From positions 5,065,001 through 5,129,000 of the forward strand of contig OW285196.1 in assembly GCA_935421135.1 (NCBI GenBank): 64,000 nt of DNA, read 5' to 3'. The stretch comes from Bugulina stolonifera (Eukaryota; Bryozoa; Gymnolaemata; Cheilostomatida; Bugulidae). The notes under the pieces were generated by a model. That model searched no databases. It saw only the letters and a list, made by a program, of their open reading frames with translations, and was not told the origin of the DNA. A program made the position numbers and the translations under genes. Positions 12,001-23,222 of this stretch are shown here, one piece after another (positions within the stretch are counted from its first letter, which is position 1; each line of letters opens with the position of its first letter).

Positions 12001-15000
12001 AAAACAATGATATATTAGTCCTGACAAATCTTAACAATGCATCTTGGGTAATGACTGTACTTACAGAAACCTGTTTCCATTTCCTCCGCATCCACCGTAG
12101 ACAAACTTGACACACTTTCCATCCTTGAAAGTAAAACTCGGGAAGTAAGCTTGACATAGTCCACTAACTCCTGGTGTCTCCTGGCAAGGGTCTACAACTA
12201 CATAGCAAGATGGCATAAGTTATCCCTCCTACATTTGTATATCTGAAATCTACAACCAATATTTACATTCCTTTAGAACTTGAAGAGATCAATGTATTTT
12301 CTTCTTACAGATACAGTATGTACAACAACACTTACCCTTCTGTGTAGCTTCTGTAGTACCTGAAATAAAAACATGCACATGCTATACCTGGGCTGTATAA
12401 ACACTCTATGCACATTGTACAAGTATATAGCCCTACTTGTATATCTGTGACCACGTGGTTCAATGTATCTGTGAACTATGGTTATTGCTTTCTTCATTAC
12501 ATAATATATAGTATGAGCGAAGAAACAATTATTAGTTCTTACTTTTCTGTGGAGTTTCTGTAGTACCTGAAATAAGAATATACCCATGCTGTAACCGGGC
12601 TGTAAACATGCTATGCAGATTGTACAACTACATACTTGCTATAAGTATAGTGCAGGTGCTATAAACATGCTATGAACATGCTATACACATTTTGCAAGTA
12701 GATACTCGGTATAACCATAATACACATGTTATACACATGCTATACATATGCTATACACATGCTATACACAGGGTTGGGAATCGCCAATAGCATTCGATAT
12801 TCGATGGTGATTTTCTTTGGTCTATTCACCATCGATTCCACCTAATCATTGGTTTCCAACAAAGCCATCGGAATGCATGTATTCGTTGGTTTTATAGGGT
12901 TACAGCTGCATTCGATTGTCACTAAGCTGCTAATTAATCTGCTAGTGTTTAGTACAGGAAATAAATGAAAAGCTTTGTAGCTTAGTTCTTATCTTTTTAA
13001 TAAAAAAAATGATGATGAGCTGTTTTATTTAATAACAAAATAATAGCTTCTATTTGCAAGCTAGGATAAAATGTGAGTGACTAGCACCAAATAAGAAATA
13101 ATAGCCTGGAATTTCTGGCTAAGATTTGCAGTGCATATAAATATTTGGATGCTAAAAAGAAACATAAAGGTAGAGGAGATAACTCTAAACTATGAGAAAA
13201 TATAAATAAAACTGGTAATATTAGGCACAGTCGTTATAACATTTTAAAGTAATAGACAAAATTAGTAAAGGCAATAAATTTCTCCATTTTTACAAAAATT
13301 ATACCCATATACATGTGCATTTTCTAAAATCATCATCGATTGTAAAATCGATTGAGGTACAATCATTGATTTGGTAAAGTAACAATCGAATGCTTGTATT
13401 CTTTGGTTTAGTCAGCATAATCGAAAATCGGAAATCGAATGCAAAAGTAGATCAAAGTTCCCAACCCTGGCTATACACATGCTATACACATGCTATACAC
13501 ATGCTATAAACATGCTGTACACATGCTATACACATGCTATACACATGCTATACACATGCTATACACATGCTATACACATGCTATACACATGCTATACACA
13601 TGCCATACACATGCTATACACATGCTATACACATGCTATACACATGCTATACACATGCTATACACATGCTATACACATGCTATGGCATAAGTTATCCCTC
13701 CTACATTTGTATATCTGAAATCTTCAACCAATATTTACATTCCTTTAGAGCTTGAAGAAATCAATGTATTTGTGAACTATGGCTATTATTTTCCTCTTAC
13801 AGATATAGTACATGCATGAACAACAACACTTACCATTCTGTGTAGCTTCTGTGGTACCTGAAACAAAAACATGCACATGCTATACCTGGGCTGTATAAAC
13901 ACTCTATGCACATTGTACAAGTATATAGACCTACTTGTATATCTGTGACCACGTGGTTCAATGTATCTGTGAACTATGGTTTTTGCTTTCTTCATTACAT
14001 AAATATATAGTATGAGCGAAGAAACAATTATTAGTTCTTACTTTTCTGTGGAGTTTCTGTAGTACCTGAAATAAAAATATACACAGGTTATACCCGGGCT
14101 ATAAATATGCTATGTACATTGTACAATCGCTATAACTAAATAGTACAGGTGCTGTACACAATATGCTATAAACATGCTATACACTTTTTGCAAGTAGATA
14201 ACTGGGTATAATCATAATACCCATACACATGCTATATACATGCTATATACATGCTATATACATGCTATATACATGCTATATACATGCTATACACGTGCTA
14301 TTCACATGCAATAAACATGCTATACACATGCTATACACATGCTATAAATGGACTTGAGGCACATAAGACGCAGCAAACTCAAATAATAATACAAATCAAA
14401 TTATATTTTATATTATAGATACATACTTCGAGTAGAACACTCCTTCATACATTCTTCTTCAGAGCTGAAATTGAACAGAGAACATTTTATGTTGTGCTAG
14501 AACATGCTATGCTGTATAATAACAAATGCAATGTGAAATATTCACATAACTAAAAATAAGGACAATAATACCTTAGTTCTCGTCAAATCCTAACAATGCA
14601 TCTTGGGTAATGGCTGTACTAACCTAAACCTGTTTCCATTTCCTGCACATCCACCGTATATAAACTTTGTACATGCTCCATCCTTGAAAGTGAAGCTAGG
14701 AATGTAAGCTTTACATAGTCCACTAACACCTGGTGTCTCTTGGCAAGGGTCTACGACTATAGTAAGATATTTCCTGTACATGGATCTGTAAACTTTACTG
14801 ATTATTTACATGTAGGTCAAAGCCCAAGTCAATTGTCACCAAATGCATGAACATGTTGAATGTGCCCTTCAGGGCTATAACAATTATTTGTGTTTAGGGC
14901 GAGCAGTGAACCCTACACAGGGTGTTCATTCTTATACTACCACAGTCTGTTTACACTGCCTCTTAGACTGTCGGGACTGACACTGTAGTATTTAATATCA

Positions 15001-18000
15001 AACAGATTCGGGGGTAAATAGCACACCAACCAGTGGCTGTCAAAGCCTTAGTACCTATATTATAGAATGTAGAGCTCAGTATATTACTTTTGCTAATCTA
15101 CTTGGACATGTTAGTAGTAGCTACAAAAGCAAGAATTTTCTGAATTTATTCCAAATATTTGTTGTGGATGAGGCTATCTGACGAAGAAAAGACAATTTTT
15201 AACAATATGAAAGCAAAATACATATTGTGTAATGGTAAAAACAGATTACTACAAATCAACATAATATCCATATTTTATATAATTTATCATGTCCAGCAGG
15301 GAGAGCTCTACTTTAAAGGGTTCTTCCACTTTAGTTCATGTTGTAGCTGCAGTATATTTAAGACCAGACAATTTTAGTTCATAAAGGTTGTCTAGGTAGG
15401 TATGGTAGCTTATAATATTTGTACATGTATCATGTTAGTCGTTACTAGGAACAAAAAATATGTGCAACAGGTGTTACCCACAGCAAGTATGAACGACCAA
15501 GCATAATTATTAGCTCTTACCTTTCTTTGGAGTTTCTGCAGTACCTGAAATAAATCTGTACTCATGCTATACCCGGGCTATAAACATGCTACGCACGTTG
15601 TACAGGTATACTGTATACTTGGTATAAATATACACATACTACATGTATACCCATGCTATACACACGTTATACACATACTATACCCATGCTATACACATGC
15701 TATACACATACTATACACATACTATACCCATGCTACACACATGCTATGCGCATACTATACACATACTATACCCATGCTACACACATGCTATGCACACGCT
15801 ATACACATACATGTACCATACCCATGCTCTGCAAATGCTATGCACATGCTATACACATGCTATACACATGCTATACACATGCTATACACATACTATACAT
15901 ATACTATACCCATGCTACACACATACATGTACCATACCCATGCTCCGCAAATGCTATGCACATGCTATACACATGCTATACACATGCTATGCACATGCTA
16001 TACACATGCTATATACATGCTATACACATGCTATACACATGCTATGCACATGCTATACACTTGCTATACACATGCTATACACATGCTATAAACAAGCTAT
16101 ACACATGCTATACACATGCTATACACTTGCTATACACATGCTATACACATGCTATAAACAAGCTATACACATGCTATACACATGTTATACACACTCTATA
16201 CACACGCTATAAATGGACTGAACCTTGAGGTATATCTGGAAGACCCAACAAACTCAAATTCAAATATGAATCAAAGTTTATATTATTCTAAATGCATACT
16301 TGCAGTAGAGCACTTCTTCAGACATTCTTCTTCGGAGCTGAAATTGAACAGAGAACTACATGAACATGTAAGTTAGGGACATGATGACAAACTTGCAGTG
16401 CTCTGTGATAATATGAAATATATGTATGTGAAGCATTCAAATAATTGAAAATAAAAACAATGACATATTAGTTCTGACAAATCTTAACAATGCATCTTGG
16501 GTAATGACTGTACTTACAGAAACCTGTTTCCATTTCCTCCGCATCCACCGTAGACAAACTTTGTACACTTTCCATCCTTGAAAGTGAAGCTAGGGAAGTA
16601 AGCTTTACAGAACCCACTAACTCCTGGTGTCTCCTGGCAAGGGTCTACAACTACATAGCAAGATGGCATAAGTTATCCCTCCTACATTTGTATATCCTGA
16701 AGTCTTCAACCAATATTTATATTCCTTTAGAACTTGAAGAGATCAATGTATTTGTGAATTATGGCTATTATTTTCTTCTTACAAATATAGTCTGAACAGC
16801 AATACATACCTTTCTGTGTAGCTTCTGTGGTACCTGAAATAAAAACATACACATGCTATACCTGGCCTGTAAACACTCTATGCACATTGTACATGTATAT
16901 AGCCCTACTTGTATCTCTGATCACGTTGTTCAATGTATATGTGAACTATGGTTATTGCTTTCTTCATTACATAAATAAATGGTATGAGCGAAGAAATAAT
17001 TATTAGCTCTTACTTTTCTGCGGGGCTTCTGTAGTACCTGAAATAAAAATATACCCATGCTGTGACCGGGCTGTAAACATGCTATGCAGATTGTACAAGT
17101 ACATGCATTGTACTTGCTATAAGTATAGTGCAGGTGCTATAAAACTGCTATGAACGTGCTATACACATTTTACAAGTAGATAACTGGGTATAATCATAAT
17201 ACTCATACACATGCTATACACATGCTATACAGATGCTATACACATACTATACACATGCTATAAACGGACTTGAGGCACATTTAAAAGACGCAACAAACTC
17301 AAATAATAGTTTACAAAGTTGATACATGTATTATTATAAATACATACTTGCAGTAGAGCACTTCTTCAGACATTCCTCTTCGGAGCTGAAATTGAACAGA
17401 AAACTACAGCGTAATTTAAGGACCTGATAACAAACATGCTATGCTATATAATACCATGCTATGCTGTATAATAACATGCTATGCTATATAATAACATGCT
17501 ATGCTGTATAATAACATGCTATGCTATGTAATAACATGCTATGCTGTATAATAACATGCTATGCTGTATAATACCATGCTATGCTGTATAATAACATGCT
17601 ATGCTATATAATAACATGCTATGCTATATAATAACATGCTATGCTATATAATAACAAGCAATGCTATATAATAACATGCTATGCTGTATAATAACATGCT
17701 ATGCTATATAATAACATGCTATGCTGTGTAATAACATGCTATGCTGTATAATAACATGCTATGCTGTATAATAACATGCTATGCTGTATAATAACATGCT
17801 ATGCTGTATAATAACATGCTATGCTGTATAATAACATGCTATGCTGTATAATAACATGCTATGCTATGTAATAACATGCTATGTTGTATAATAACATGCT
17901 ATGCTATATAATAACATGCTATGCGGTATAATAACATGCTATGCTATATAATAACATGCTACACGGTATAATAACATGCTATGTTGTATAATAACATGCT

Positions 18001-21000
18001 ATGCTGTATAATAACATGCTATGCTGTATAATAGCATGCTACATTGTATGTTGTATAATAACATGCTATGCTGTATAATAGCATGCTACATTGTATGTTG
18101 TATAATAACATGCTATGCTGTATGTTAGCATGCTACATTGTATGTTGTATAATAACATGCTATGCTGTATAATAACATGCTTTGTGATAACAAATACAAT
18201 GTGAAATATTCACATAACTAAAAATAAAGCAATAACGTATTATTTCTCGTCAAGTTTTGCCAATGCATCTTGGGTAATGGCTGTACTAACCTAAATCTGT
18301 TTCCATTTCCTGCGCATCCACCGTATATAAACTTTGTACATGCTCCATCCTTGAAAGTAAAGCTAGGAATGTAAGCTTTACATAGTCCACTAACACCTGG
18401 TGTCTCTTGGCAAGGGTCTACAACTACAAATATACATAGAAAACATTTCCTACACTTCTATACATGTATGTACATGTATTATATACATGTATATACATGT
18501 ATATACATGTATATACATGTATATACATGTATATACATGTATATACATGTGCATGTACATGTACATGTGCATGTACATGTACATGTACATGTATGTACAC
18601 GTATATACATGTATGTACATGTATCTACATGTGTAAAAAAAAACAGAATTGAAAACTATACTAGGTTCAGATAACATCATGATTCTTGTGTGACAGGCAT
18701 ATCATGTGGTCAGCTCTCTCGTGGGTAACATAGCTGAGGTCACATGGTTATAAAGTGACCGTCTACTGTTCAGGGAATCTGCATAATCCATGTTTTCTCT
18801 ATATATCATAGAAAAATCAGCTTCTGTTCTAGTTTTGTATGTGAGGAAATATGACAGAAATCATGAGTGTAAAACTGAGGTGAAAATTTCTTAAGTTCAG
18901 CATGAAACTTCAACGACTTCACCGATGCACACACTCACTCATATCCTCTCACTTCCAGCAATATTGATTCAAATTTATCTACAGATTGAGACTGTATGTT
19001 TCAGCTTTAATCGTAGTGATACCCAGCATTAGTCCTGCTAGCTAGTGTCTGTATTCTATATTTACCAGGAATATATTACTAGGAGAGGCATTGACATGAA
19101 TCTTTAACTTAAGGGACAAAAAAGTAATTACTTCATCTTTTATTTCTGCTGGGTTGTCTACCCTTTTTCTTAGCCAGCGATCTAAAAAGTAAAGTGAAGG
19201 CCTCCATTCAGTCACTACTGACAGTGGATTGCTGAGAAATACCCAGCAGCCAGCAGAGCCTATAGCAATGAAGTTTTCTGCTAGTTATACAACATTGCTC
19301 TTCATCTCATGTGTGGGGTAATCTGGTGTAATCACAGGAATGTGAGCAAGACCAGGCCACACATGGATGGAAACTGGAGCACCACCGATTTCCACAGGGT
19401 GTGCCCAGGATCTTTTGACGTGCCCGATTGAAATTGATACACGAGACCTCCTGTATTTTAGGTCCTGATCTGAACAGACCCCGCACGTGAGTCATTAGTA
19501 GGAATCACTAACCTAAAGGACAAAGATATAGCATGCCAGTTACATGTATGTGTGCAACTACAATTAGTAGGTTACTAGGCGTAGCAGCTGGGAAACAACA
19601 CATGGAAAAAGATAATTAGTTTATGAAGCATACTACATATAGTACTGCATTGCTTTCTATAAATACGTTGTATGTACAGTATGTTAGTTAGCTAGCCAGA
19701 GCACATGCACATGTACTGTAGTTATTTTGTATGTCATTTAATAGGTCATTAGTTGCACCAACATATTCTATAACTTTTTACACCCAAACCCTGCAAGTTT
19801 TAGATTTTAGAAAGTTGTAATGTTTTAAACTCATGATTGGGCAACTCCAAGCTATTACTAGCTACATGTACATTAAGTCATTAATGCCATGGTGATATCA
19901 AATTCACACATTCAGTCCCGTATCTTATAGTACACATACTATTTCTAGAAAGAAATTACCATAAATATTAAAAATTCTTGGTCATTGAACCTCAGACTAT
20001 TGGAATCAAATTAAATAACTTACATGTGCATTGTACATGTACATGTACATACATGGACATGGAAATACACACATATGGCTATGATTACCATATATATTTT
20101 TACTTGTCTGAGAGTTGCTTTTAGTCTGCAGTCCCCTCTACATCCAGTGCCAGGTCACCGATGTTGAAATATTATGTCTTTCCTGACATTTGTGAGAATG
20201 ATGAGAAAATATAGGGTCGGGTCATGATGTTATCTGTCAATGTTTGTTGAATATTGGTGTTTGTGGCCTGGTATTGGGACCTGATATCGTGTTACAATAT
20301 TGGTTCTATATTGGTATTATATTGGTTCTATATTGGTGTTGTATTGGAACCAATGTTATACCGTCTTATTGGGTCTAACAACAGTATTGTTACTTGGGAA
20401 TGATCGAGAATAACGTCTATGCTTACCCTTCTGTGAATCATCTGTGGTGCCTGAAACAAGAGATGTAAACATGCTATTGTGCTATAAATATACACACTAT
20501 ACATATGCTATAAATGTAAACGTGCTATACACGTGCTATATTATATACACACTATACATATGCTATAAATGTAAACTTGCTATACACCTGCTATAAATAA
20601 TATACATATGCTATAAATATACACATACATGTACTCTTAATATACACATGTCATGCACATGCTAGGAATGTAAACATGCATGTACTATACGAGTAATACA
20701 CATGCTATAGATTAACAAATGCTATAAATGAACAGACTTTACTAAATACTTCACCTTCATAATTAAACAAAAATAAGAAATCAAAATTAACAATAATAAT
20801 AAAATAACAAAAAGTAAAATAAAATTGTATAAAATGAAAGATACTTACCAGCACTGGAACATGTCTTCTTGCATTCATCTTCACTTCTAAAATTAAGCAG
20901 AAAACATGACTATGTATAATATTGACATTAAGATTAGAATGAAACCAGAGACATATTGATTCTGGTCTACTGTATACATTCATGGTAAGCAAAACCATTG

Positions 21001-22337
21001 ATGTACATGTACATCGATGGTTTTATTTACCATGTGTGCTTATCACTCATGTTGTACTACGAGGATGGAAACATCATGATGATTGAATAATAAATGCAGA
21101 GTACATGCGAAACCATATAATCGATAAAACCTTGAATTAATTTTTAGTGTAGGTTGGAGCATGCCCATAGTGTCAGTAATGCAGTAGATTTCCTGCGGGT
21201 TGGGTTAGCGGTACATCTACAGGAAGATAGCTTTTTGGGACACAATATTTTAATTCATGCTGAGTTTTTTAAATATCATGGACAGTCTGATTGCCTTGTT
21301 AAAGAGCAGCTACCACCTAGCCATGCTATACACCATTACAAAAGAGATAACAGCATGGACAGACAACTCAAGCAAACCATAGCTTACGCACAATATGGTA
21401 ATGTGTGTCATATGCATGGATCTTTACCTGAAGTTATTCTTGCTTCCTCCGCATCCGCCAAAAACAAATTGATCACAGGTGCCATTAAAATATGAGTAAC
21501 GTATAAAGAAGGCTCGGCATGGTCCTGTAACCGCTGCCTCTTCCTCACATTGTGCTGCAATAAATGAATGGCGTTGTTAACGTACAACATAGGCCCTAGA
21601 CGTAGCACCTGCTAGCACTTGGAAGCACTACCAAACCAGGATACTGACCAGCAGTCAGTACTGACTCTCTGGGGACAAGTTGCTTCGACAATGTAAGTTC
21701 TTGGTCGCATGTCCAATAATGTTATGAAGCACTGGTCACCAACAGTCTTCCTTTGAGAACTAAGACTAAGTTAACAAATTAACTGATGTGACCATATTTC
21801 AACCTAAATAAAAGGCCATTTTAATCATTTCAGACCAAGCCAATTGGCCCCATTCAAAATTTCAACTACGGTTTAGATTGGTACGCAAAGTTCTGTGCAA
21901 ACTATACAACGCAAGTTGTCAGTTACCAAATTACTACAAAATCCAGTCACTTTTTATAGAACATTACACAATAACTGTTAGCATAGGTCTGGTACATCAT
22001 TAATTATATGTATATTGTAGTATTCTATAACACATTCATGGTTGAAGGAATATCTTTCGAAATATTATTCTGCTTTACAAAACCAATTAGCTGCCTGGTA
22101 TGCCAGATGCTTCAGTTCCTGATGACCTACCACACATTATCTGGAAGCGTTTCCATTAATTAGTTATACCTTCATAATATTATGTTCATGACCTTTTCTC
22201 TAGTGGTTGATTTGACCTTTATAAATACAACAATGCTGTCATGTTGTTTTTGACATTTTCCACCTACCTGGTAAAGCAGCCTCAGTGGAGACGAACAGAA
22301 AGAGCACTGCTGCCAGAGGAAGTAGAGATACCTTCAT
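26..22337 (-). CDS. Secreted protein with six Kunitz (BPTI) domains
   Basis: Predicted 434-aa extracellular serine-protease inhibitor. Exons, all minus: signal peptide 22268-22337 (23 residues); Kunitz 1: 21428-21554 + 20849-20886; linker 20427-20450; Kunitz 2: 18291-18417 + 17348-17385; linkers 17014-17037, 16810-16833; Kunitz 3: 16518-16644 + 16300-16337; linker 15521-15544; Kunitz 4: 14624-14750 + 14427-14464; linkers 14042-14065, 13834-13857, 12543-12566, 12336-12359; Kunitz 5: 12065-12191 + 11827-11864; linkers 1566-1589, 1360-1383; Kunitz 6: 1089-1215 + 26-68 (stop 26-28). Exons sum to 1305 nt, in frame throughout. Each domain shows the family pattern: four Cys plus the YGGC.GN.NRF core on a 127-nt exon, and the last two Cys (SEEECLKKC type) on a 38-nt exon. 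Residues after the second Cys (P1) are R,K,K,K,Q,K. Start chosen by the signal peptide. One intron hosts a 9.9-kb mobile element, another a hAT MITE. Splicing is inferred. Confidence 0.85.
1681..1754. repeat. 11-bp tandem repeat CTATACACATG (left flank)
   Basis: Degenerate array of the 11-bp unit in an intron of the six-Kunitz gene. It ends exactly at the left end of the 9.87-kb element; the last six bases (CACATG, 1749-1754) are the target duplication. Confidence 0.85.
1755..2995 (+). repeat. Left terminal inverted repeat
   Basis: In order from the tip: AGTAGTATAGTC terminus; two CAACCAATCACA boxes and an inverted ATTGG near 1810-1917; a C-rich (CCG)n tract about 1960-2275; a CpG-rich stretch to about 2460; then A/T-rich units holding AATAAA. 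It differs from the right copy by an extra tandem copy of a roughly 36-bp segment starting AGCGATAAGAAGAAGTACTA near 2491-2563. Confidence 0.9.
2660..3440 (+). repeat. A/T-rich tandem units with repeated AATAAA
   Basis: At least five diverged copies of a unit containing GTGTTAAGTCAGCATATATA, TTAAATAAACTTTTC and GAATGAATAAAAG (copies start near 2681, 2843, 2924, 3053 and 3238). The first ones belong to the left TIR; the others lie inside the element downstream of the minus-strand gene. No gene seen here. Confidence 0.75.
3478..6612 (-). CDS. Unknown Cys/His-rich, Ser/Thr-repeat protein of the element
   Basis: Predicted 597-aa protein from four exons: 6610-6612 (only the ATG, followed by GTGAGT), 5802-5939, 5162-5240 and 3478-5051; frame is kept at every junction. 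I do not recognise the family. Residues 1-47 are Lys/Arg-rich, 48-72 acidic. Residues about 81-170 are Cys/His-rich (C113-x2-C116, C137-x-C139-x-H141, C166-H-x-H), possibly metal-binding. Three exact-length 71-residue Ser/Thr/Pro/His-rich repeats follow, then more Ser/Thr-rich sequence. The last 55 or so residues are charged and look helical (ending SEEKL). A TATA-like CATAAAAG (6718-6727, minus) and a CCAAT box lie upstream. It is transcribed away from the I-kappa-B-like gene and toward the left TIR. Nuclear or DNA-binding function is only a guess. Confidence 0.65.
3929..4567 (-). repeat. Three 213-bp in-frame coding repeats
   Basis: The string CACCCCAGACTTTA recurs at 4141, 4354 and 4567, an exact 213-bp (71-codon) period inside the last exon of the unknown element gene. 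The copies are nearly identical, so the expansion is recent. Confidence 0.9.
6062..6600. repeat. Direct duplication in an intron of the element gene
   Basis: About 210 bp starting near 6064 recur near 6388 at an offset of about 325 bp, sharing GTAGTATAGACAGA.CAGATC and CTCATGTTGAGAATCAAAAC. The copies are diverged and the region is non-coding. Confidence 0.75.
6718..6743 (-). promoter_or_regulatory. TATA/CCAAT promoter of the minus-strand element gene
   Basis: On the minus strand an ATTGG (inverted CCAAT) sits about 15 nt upstream of CCATAAAAGC, roughly 110 nt before the ATG at 6612. It mirrors the CCAAT/TATA arrangement on the other side of the minisatellite. Inferred from motifs only. Confidence 0.5.
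6775..8770. repeat. 2-kb minisatellite between two divergent promoters
   Basis: Mosaic of short units that all start CGATGTG: 10-mers CGATGTGATT, CGATGTGTCC, CGATGTAACC and a 22-mer containing TTTTCGACCTCCCCC. Higher-order blocks of roughly 180-260 bp are visible. Every unit holds CpGs. Long open frames exist on both strands because the units lack stop codons; these are not genes. Units diverge at both edges. Confidence 0.95.
8819..8860 (+). promoter_or_regulatory. CCAAT and TATA boxes of the I-kappa-B-like gene
   Basis: AGCCAATCAG around 8819-8828 and TATATAAA at 8853-8860, 87 nt upstream of the ATG at 8947. The spacing fits a classical TATA promoter with a short 5' leader. Confidence 0.65.
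8947..10403 (+). CDS. I-kappa-B-like ankyrin-repeat protein carried by the element
   Basis: Predicted 334-aa cytoplasmic NF-kappa-B inhibitor-type protein from five exons: 8947-9224, 9378-9580, 9692-9951, 10047-10205, 10299-10403. They sum to 1005 nt with all phases matching. Ankyrin signatures in order: [11 protein letters not shown] (about 127-137), [12 protein letters not shown] (161-172), [11 protein letters not shown] (about 215-225), [15 protein letters not shown] then LGADSEVRN (about 250-285), SETPQQLA. The order matches animal I-kappa-B proteins, including QT-LHL and G-TPLHIA repeats, a spacer and an HDG repeat. The size is close to I-kappa-B-alpha. Residues 2-7 read ESGYGS, resembling the DSGxxS phosphodegron; the tail TTSDEDE is acidic and PEST-like. 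Family assignment is solid at the ankyrin level; the I-kappa-B subfamily is inferred from repeat order, size and termini. It lies inside an intron of the six-Kunitz gene, opposite strand. Confidence 0.85.
10418..11623 (-). repeat. Right terminal inverted repeat
   Basis: Inverted copy of 1755-2995, beginning about 15 nt after the stop of the I-kappa-B-like gene. It contains the AATAAA units (read on minus), the CpG-rich part, the (CGG)n tract at 11140-11330, the CCAAT boxes and the terminal CTATACTACT. It has a single copy of the segment duplicated on the left. Confidence 0.9.
11624..11744. repeat. 11-bp tandem repeat CTATACACATG (right flank)
   Basis: Continuation of the target array interrupted by the 9.87-kb element; begins with the CACATG duplication at 11624-11629. 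Confidence 0.85.
12769..13469. mobile_element. 701-bp hAT-type MITE
   Basis: Inverted ends CAGGGTTGGGAA / TTCCCAACCCTG with an 8-bp duplication GCTATACA at 12761-12768 and 13470-13477. The interior is A/T-rich without coding potential. Inserted in the same 11-bp repeat type, in an intron of the six-Kunitz gene between linker exons 13834-13857 and 12543-12566. 8-bp duplications and CAGGG-type ends are hAT traits. Confidence 0.85.
13470..13683. repeat. 11-bp tandem repeat CTATACACATG
   Basis: About 19 nearly perfect copies, intronic in the six-Kunitz gene. Open frames such as MLYTCYTHA repeats are artefacts of the unit. Confidence 0.95.
14221..14345. repeat. 11-bp tandem repeat, CTATATACATG variant
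   Basis: Intronic array between Kunitz exon 14427-14464 and linker exon 14042-14065, with CTATATACATG and CTATACACATG subtypes. Confidence 0.85.
15555..16212. repeat. Large 11-bp CTATACACATG array
   Basis: Over 50 diverged units with variants (CTATACCCATG, CTATGCACATG, CTATAAACAAG). Intronic; adjacent to linker exon 15521-15544 and Kunitz exon 16300-16337. Long plus-strand frames here are repeat artefacts. Confidence 0.9.
17425..18180. repeat. 20-bp tandem repeat in Kunitz intron
   Basis: About 37 copies of AACATGCTATGCTGTATAAT, with ATATA and TGTA variants and a few longer units near 18030-18150. It lies in the intron separating the two exons of Kunitz domain 2. Confidence 0.95.
18455..18635. 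repeat. ACATGTAT / ACATGTAC microsatellite
   Basis: Alternating ATACATGT and ACATGTAC units, self-complementary. It gives open frames on both strands, which are not genes. Intron upstream of Kunitz exon 18291-18417. Confidence 0.95.
18700..20400. other. Intron with no recognisable content
   Basis: Long intron between linker exon 20427-20450 and Kunitz exon 18291-18417. An open frame at 19307-19495 (minus) lacks splice or homology support. A TATTGGTTC-type degenerate repeat lies at 20290-20350. Confidence 0.5.
20460..20715. repeat. Degenerate CTATACACATG / CTATAAATATACAC repeats
   Basis: Loose tandem copies in the intron before linker exon 20427-20450, the same repeat family as the arrays at 1.7, 13.5 and 15.6 kb. 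Confidence 0.7.
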
Positions 22338-23086
22338 ATTGTCGTGTCAGTATATCCAGCGAGTAGAGAAGAACAAATGAGTGGATACTACAGAGCTAAA
22401 TAATGGGAGGGACGTCACATCTGTAGACAAATCTATGTGAATAGCCATATGGTCTAAATTTCCTAAACACCGATCATAACCGTACGATGGCCGGAATAGT
22501 GACCCATTATCATGGCTCCAGCTGTTGGTCATCTCCAAGGTAACAAGGTTTTATTCACTGTGGTTGACTAAGAGATACCATTCAAGTTAAATAATATGCT
22601 CTGTCCGGCCTGTATTTCATGTATTATGAATATCTTGCATTATATTGTGGTGTTCCAGCTCACTTAGCCTGCATTACCTACCGCATGGACTATACATACA
22701 CGTATACTTATGCTTGTACAGTTCAGTTCTTGTGCATTAATCTCATTACATGCTCCTTGTATACATATTATTCTTATTATCAATAACTGCCTGGCTAGTG
22801 TGTTATACTACTATAATTATTTCAACCAATCAGTTTCGTTTTGTGAAGTTATCTTCTCTTTATATGACATGATCACGTGGAAAATTTCAGAGAAAGTTAA
22901 AGTCTAAAATAAGCAACTATGCGTTTCCAAATCAAGAAGTAAAGAAGTTGAATCATATATCAGGCTTTTGCTTGCGGCGAGTTCAATTTAATGCATAACA
23001 GAGCATGTCTATTGGATGTTAATATGACCCACAAGAGAACACAACTCTTTGGTTAAATGACTAATAACAACTGATCAAAGCTAACT

Positions 23087-23092
23087 TTTATT
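23087..23092 (-). terminator. Poly(A) signal, second Kunitz gene
   Basis: AATAAA on the minus strand about 130 nt past the stop at 23223. Confidence 0.5.
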
Positions 23093-23222
23093 TTCAAACA
23101 GTTTATATTACGCCACATAAATAACGCCAATGGGAAAAAAACTCCAACATTGTTTACTAGAATACAACAAATGTTGTACCTCAGCCCTTTTTCTTTCTGT
23201 ATTCTCCATTTTCTGGTTACAT

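Noticed and set aside
13479..16228. [15 protein letters not shown] ORFs
   Set aside because: Artefacts of the 11-bp CTATACACATG repeat; present in all three frames and intronic in the six-Kunitz gene.
17425..18180. Possible CRISPR array
   Set aside because: Contiguous 20-bp tandem copies without spacers, inside an animal-type intron.
19307..19495. 62-aa Cys-containing minus ORF as an extra inhibitor domain
   Set aside because: Cys spacing fits no Kunitz half and no phase-compatible splice sites were found.
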